A stretch of DNA of 9,190 nucleotides from Comamonadaceae bacterium (GTDB lineage: Bacteria > Pseudomonadota > Gammaproteobacteria > Burkholderiales > Burkholderiaceae_C): positions 1 to 9,190 of the forward strand of contig CANHXV010000079.1 in NCBI GenBank assembly GCA_947464665.1, read 5' to 3'. A program made the translations under genes and the position numbers. Below the pieces are notes generated by a model. It had not been told where the DNA came from. It made no database searches and saw only the letters and a list, made by a program, of their open reading frames with translations. Positions 6,143 to 9,190 of the stretch are shown one piece after another (the first letter of the stretch is position 1; the number at the start of each line of letters is the position of its first letter).

Positions 6143-8296
6143 ATGGCTTCACAAACACATTCATTCAACAACATTGCTCTGCGCATGCCGCGCTGGGTCA
6201 TCTGCGTAGGCATGTCGCTGCCTTTGGTGTTGGGGTTTGGTCATGCAACAGCACAAGCCCCTCAAGCCAACAAAAAAACCAACGCCACGTCCGGCCACTC
6301 TGCAGCCAAAAAATCTCAAGAGCCCGTCACATTGAACTTTGTCAATGCTGAAATTGACGCCGTGGCCAAAACCTTGGCCACCTTGTCTGGCCACAATGTG
6401 GTGGTCGACCCCCGTGTGAAGGGCACCATCACCCTGACCAGCAATGTCCCTGTAGCGCCTTCGCAAGCGCTTCGCTTGTTTGCAGCCCAATTGCGCACGC
6501 AAAGTTTTGCATTGGTCGAGTCGGCTGGTTTGTATTTGGTGGTGCCTGAGGCAGATGCCAAGTTGCAAAGTGGCGGCGTTTCTGCTGGCACGGTGCCGGC
6601 CTCGAATGGGCAAATCGTCACGCAGATTTTTCAGCTGAACCACGAGAGCGCCAACAATTTGGTGCCCATTCTGCGTCCCCTCATCAGCCCCAACAACACC
6701 CTCAATGTGAACCCCGGCACCAATGCCTTGGTCATTACCGATTACGCTGACAACCTGCAACGTTTGGCACGCATCATTGCCGCACTCGATGTGGCCAACG
6801 CCACTGGCGTAGAAGTCATTCCCCTAAAGAATGCTTTGGCGACTGATCTGGTTCCCATGTTGCAACGCCTGCTTGACTCGGGTGCCGCCAGTGGCGCTGC
6901 ACCCGCGGCAGGTCAAACCGATGCCAGCTTTAAAACCACGGTGATGGCTGAAGCGCGAAGCAACTCACTCATCTTGCGGGCTGCCAACTCTGCCCGCATG
7001 TCACTGGCCCGATCTTTGGTAGCGCAACTGGACCAGCCCACAGACAAGGGCCCTCATGCAGCCAGCGGCAACATTCATGTGGTCTATTTGAAAAATGCCG
7101 ATTCCACCAAATTGGCTGCCACCTTGCGTGCTGCCATTTCCGCACAAGGCAACGCTGCAGGCGGCGCCAACAGCCCCATGGCCTCAGGCACGACCTCCAC
7201 CAACAACACGCTCAATAACGCAGCCGGTGGCGGGGGTGCCAACGCCAGTTTCAACAGCGCAGGTGCTCAAGCTTCAACAGGCGGACAAATTCAAGCCGAT
7301 CCATCCACCAACTCGCTCATCATCACAGCCCCCGAACCTCAATACCGACAACTGCGCGCCGTCATTGACAAACTTGATGCGCGCCGTGCTCAAGTATTTG
7401 TAGAAAGTTTGATCGCCGAGGTCAGTGCTGAAAAAGCAGCTGAGTTTGGCGTGCAGTGGCAAGGGCCTTTGGGCGGCAAAGGCGACACCAACATCGGCCT
7501 CTTAGGCACCAACTTCAGAGTGGGTGGTGCCAACCTCATCTCTCTGGCCACTCAAGGCGCAAGCGGCACCGTGGCGCCTTCAACTGGACTCAACGTAGGT
7601 GTGGCGCACAACCACAACGGCACCTATGTCCTGGGCTTTTTAGCGCGGTTTTTACAAACCACCGGTGATGGCAATGTGCTGTCAACGCCAAACCTTTTAA
7701 CGCTGGACAACGAAGAAGCCAAAATAGTGATTGGTCAAAACGTGCCGTTTGTCACGGGTCAATACACCAATAACAACAACAGTGCAGGGTCAGTGAATCC
7801 GTTTCAAACCATCGAGCGAAAAGATGTGGGCCTGACGCTGCGGGTGAAGCCGCAAATCAGTGAAAACGGCACTGTCAAATTACAAATTTACCAAGAGGTC
7901 AGCCGGCTGGATCCAGCGTCTATCAACTCTGCCACAGGCCTCATCACCAACAAGCGCTCCATCGAGTCGAGCGTACTTGTGGAAGATGGCGGCATTGTGG
8001 TGCTGGGTGGTTTGCTTCAAGACGACTTTGGCAACAGCCAAGAGCGTGTCCCCGGTTTGAGCGATGTGCCTTTGTTTGGCAACCTGTTTCGCGCCGATTC
8101 TCGCAGCCGCAAGAAAACCAATTTGATGGTCTTCTTGCGTCCTGTGGTGGTGCGTGATGGTGCTTCCACTGAAAACCTGTCCTTGAGTCGTTATGAGCAA
8201 ATGCGCAGTGTCCAAATAGAAGCAACGCCAAGCAGCAGCCCTGGGCTGCCTGCCATTGGCTCACCGGTCTTGCCAGAAACCAATCGCAAACCTTAA
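6143..8296 (+). CDS. gspD: Type II secretion outer-membrane secretin GspD
   Basis: GspD forms the multimeric outer-membrane channel through which folded exoproteins leave. I chose ATG 6143, with AGG at 6131-6133 as a weak ribosome-binding site. A TTG at 6134 (TTGA with the gspN stop) would add three residues. The 717-residue precursor has a long n-region, a hydrophobic core (18-33) and a Sec cleavage site near A37 (ATA^Q). There is no lipobox cysteine. Domains in order are N0 (about 62-140), N1 (158-221), N2 (222-298), N3 (310-417) and the secretin core (418-672). The core carries VPFVTG from 534, a Thr/Glu-rich gate region after it and the secretin signature VPGLSDVPLFGNLF from 636. A 45-residue tail (673-717) resembles the S-domain region. 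N3 holds a Gly/Ala/Asn/Ser-rich insert (about 335-380). The stop overlaps the gspE start (TAATG). Confidence 0.97.
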   Translation: MASQTHSFNNIALRMPRWVICVGMSLPLVLGFGHATAQAPQANKKTNATSGHSAAKKSQEPVTLNFVNAEIDAVAKTLATLSGHNVVVDPRVKGTITLTSNVPVAPSQALRLFAAQLRTQSFALVESAGLYLVVPEADAKLQSGGVSAGTVPASNGQIVTQIFQLNHESANNLVPILRPLISPNNTLNVNPGTNALVITDYADNLQRLARIIAALDVANATGVEVIPLKNALATDLVPMLQRLLDSGAASGAAPAAGQTDASFKTTVMAEARSNSLILRAANSARMSLARSLVAQLDQPTDKGPHAASGNIHVVYLKNADSTKLAATLRAAISAQGNAAGGANSPMASGTTSTNNTLNNAAGGGGANASFNSAGAQASTGGQIQADPSTNSLIITAPEPQYRQLRAVIDKLDARRAQVFVESLIAEVSAEKAAEFGVQWQGPLGGKGDTNIGLLGTNFRVGGANLISLATQGASGTVAPSTGLNVGVAHNHNGTYVLGFLARFLQTTGDGNVLSTPNLLTLDNEEAKIVIGQNVPFVTGQYTNNNNSAGSVNPFQTIERKDVGLTLRVKPQISENGTVKLQIYQEVSRLDPASINSATGLITNKRSIESSVLVEDGGIVVLGGLLQDDFGNSQERVPGLSDVPLFGNLFRADSRSRKKTNLMVFLRPVVVRDGASTENLSLSRYEQMRSVQIEATPSSSPGLPAIGSPVLPETNRKP
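7145..7284 (+). other. Low-complexity Gly/Ala/Asn/Ser-rich insert in the GspD N3 domain
   Basis: Within gspD, about residues 335-380 are almost entirely Gly, Ala, Asn, Ser and Thr. They split the N3 fold between the helix ending LRAAISAQ and the strand IQADPSTNSLIITAPEP. The boundaries are approximate. N3 loops of secretins are often variable and disordered, so this is probably a flexible loop inside the channel vestibule and not a frameshift artefact, since the reading frame is intact on both sides. Confidence 0.7.
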
Positions 8297-9190
8297 TGGC
8301 ACACCGCTTCCCGCTCCCCTACGCCTTTGCGCGCAGCCATCAACTTTTGTTGGAGGACGACGGCACGCGGCTCACGCTTTGGCTTTGCCCAGACAGTGTG
8401 CCCAATGCCATTTCAGAAGTCATGCGCAAATGGGGTCATGCTGAGTTGTCATTGGACATTGCACAAGAAGACACCACCTATCTGAGACAACGTGTCAGCA
8501 AAGCCTACACAGCGCAATACGGCCCTGGCGAATCCAGTGCAGCAGCTGTGGTCAGTGAGGTGGAGTCTGCCGCTGACTTGTCACGCATGATGCAAGAGCT
8601 TCCAGCGGTCGAAGACCTGTTAGAAACCAGCGACGATGCGCCGATCATTCGCATGTTGAATGCGCTTTTGACCCAAGCGGCTCGCGATGGTGCCAGTGAC
8701 ATTCACATTGAACCTTATGAGCGCCACTCCAGTGTGCGCTTTAGGGTCGATGGCAACTTGCGCGAAGTGGTACAACCCAATCGCGCTTTGCACGCTGCCC
8801 TTATTTCTCGGCTCAAAATCATGGCCGAACTGGACATTGCCGAGAAGCGCTTGCCGCAAGATGGCCGTATCAGTTTGCGTTTAGGTTCTCGGGCGGTTGA
8901 CGTTCGCGTCTCGACATTGCCAAGCGCCCATGGCGAGCGAGCAGTTTTGCGTTTGCTTGACAAATCAGAAACACGTCTGAGCCTTGAGTCCGTTGGCATG
9001 CAAGGTGCCACTCTGCAACGCTTTGAGCAATTGGTCACCCAACCTCATGGTTTGATTTTGGTCACAGGCCCTACCGGCTCGGGCAAAACCACCACGCTTT
9101 ATGCAGCACTGCAAAGCTTGGACGCTGCAGGCAGCAACATCATGACAGTGGAAGACCCCATCGAATATGAGTTGGCAGGCGTGGGGCAAA
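8296..9190 (+). CDS. gspE: Type II secretion ATPase GspE, N-terminal 298 codons (cut by window edge)
   Basis: GspE is the cytoplasmic hexameric ATPase that powers pseudopilus assembly; it docks to GspL. The ATG at 8296 overlaps the gspD stop (TAATG), with no obvious ribosome-binding site of its own. The frame stays open to the right edge. Residues 1-110 are the N-terminal GspL-binding region. Then come the N2E motif ASDIHIEP (133-140), the VRFRVDG strand, RLPQDGRI (185-192), the Walker A motif GPTGSGKT (258-265, catalytic Lys264) and the Asp-box MTVEDP (283-288). Motif spacing from the start is close to that of well-studied GspE/EpsE proteins, so this start is plausible. The Walker B, His box and the CxxC zinc-binding motif typical of GspE would lie beyond 9190. 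It could only be confused with PilB/PilT-like ATPases, and the gsp context decides. Confidence 0.96.
   Translation, partial: MAHRFPLPYAFARSHQLLLEDDGTRLTLWLCPDSVPNAISEVMRKWGHAELSLDIAQEDTTYLRQRVSKAYTAQYGPGESSAAAVVSEVESAADLSRMMQELPAVEDLLETSDDAPIIRMLNALLTQAARDGASDIHIEPYERHSSVRFRVDGNLREVVQPNRALHAALISRLKIMAELDIAEKRLPQDGRISLRLGSRAVDVRVSTLPSAHGERAVLRLLDKSETRLSLESVGMQGATLQRFEQLVTQPHGLILVTGPTGSGKTTTLYAALQSLDAAGSNIMTVEDPIEYELAGVGQ

Noticed and set aside
6161..6760. 199-codon minus-strand open frame antisense to gspD
   Set aside because: It lies wholly opposite the conserved N0/N1 domains of GspD. Its translation is His/Gly/Gln-rich without a recognisable fold and has no ribosome-binding site or partner gene.
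468..8296. Type IV pilus or other filament operon instead of T2SS
   Set aside because: The combination of GspC HR domain, calcium-type GspG, GspK, GspL, GspM, GspN and a GspD with N0-N3 domains is specific to T2SS; no PilM/N/O/P/Q set is seen.

Overview
The window is almost entirely one type II secretion system (T2SS, general secretory pathway) locus from a Gram-negative bacterium. The protein signatures (GspG/H/I/J/K pseudopilins, a GspN of the betaproteobacterial/xanthomonad kind, a GspC on the opposite strand) and the moderate-GC codon usage suggest a betaproteobacterium of the order Burkholderiales, most plausibly Comamonadaceae (Limnohabitans/Rhodoferax-like). That placement is an inference from protein style and gene order, not from a database search.

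Layout: the left edge (1-417, minus strand) holds the 5' part of gspC, which runs off the window. A 50-bp divergent intergenic region (418-467) separates it from a plus-strand run of ten genes: gspG, gspH, gspI, gspJ, gspK, gspL, gspM, gspN, gspD and the first 298 codons of gspE, which is cut by the right edge. Gaps are 6 bp or less and most junctions overlap (GTGA, TGATG, ATGA, TAATG), so the ten genes almost certainly form one translationally coupled operon. No stretch of 300 bp lacks a gene, and I see no RNA gene, insertion sequence, CRISPR array, attachment site or terminator.

How the parts work together: GspD forms the outer-membrane secretin channel. GspC (inner-membrane clamp), GspL and GspM form the inner-membrane platform and connect it to the cytoplasmic ATPase GspE. 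GspG is the major pseudopilin of the periplasmic piston, and GspH, GspI, GspJ and GspK are the minor pseudopilins of its tip. GspN is an accessory inner-membrane/periplasmic protein found in a subset of T2SS loci. The platform protein GspF is not in the window and probably follows gspE. The prepilin peptidase (GspO/PilD) is also absent, and in this group it is usually encoded elsewhere with type IV pilus genes.

The system is well known and all the core genes look intact. The points worth a second look are modest: the unusually long GspG prepilin leader with possible competing RNA hairpins in it, the very short divergent gspC/gspG promoter region, a low-complexity insert in the N3 domain of GspD, and a secretin that carries a plain signal peptide rather than a lipobox, with no pilotin gene nearby. 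I found no evidence of an undescribed system.
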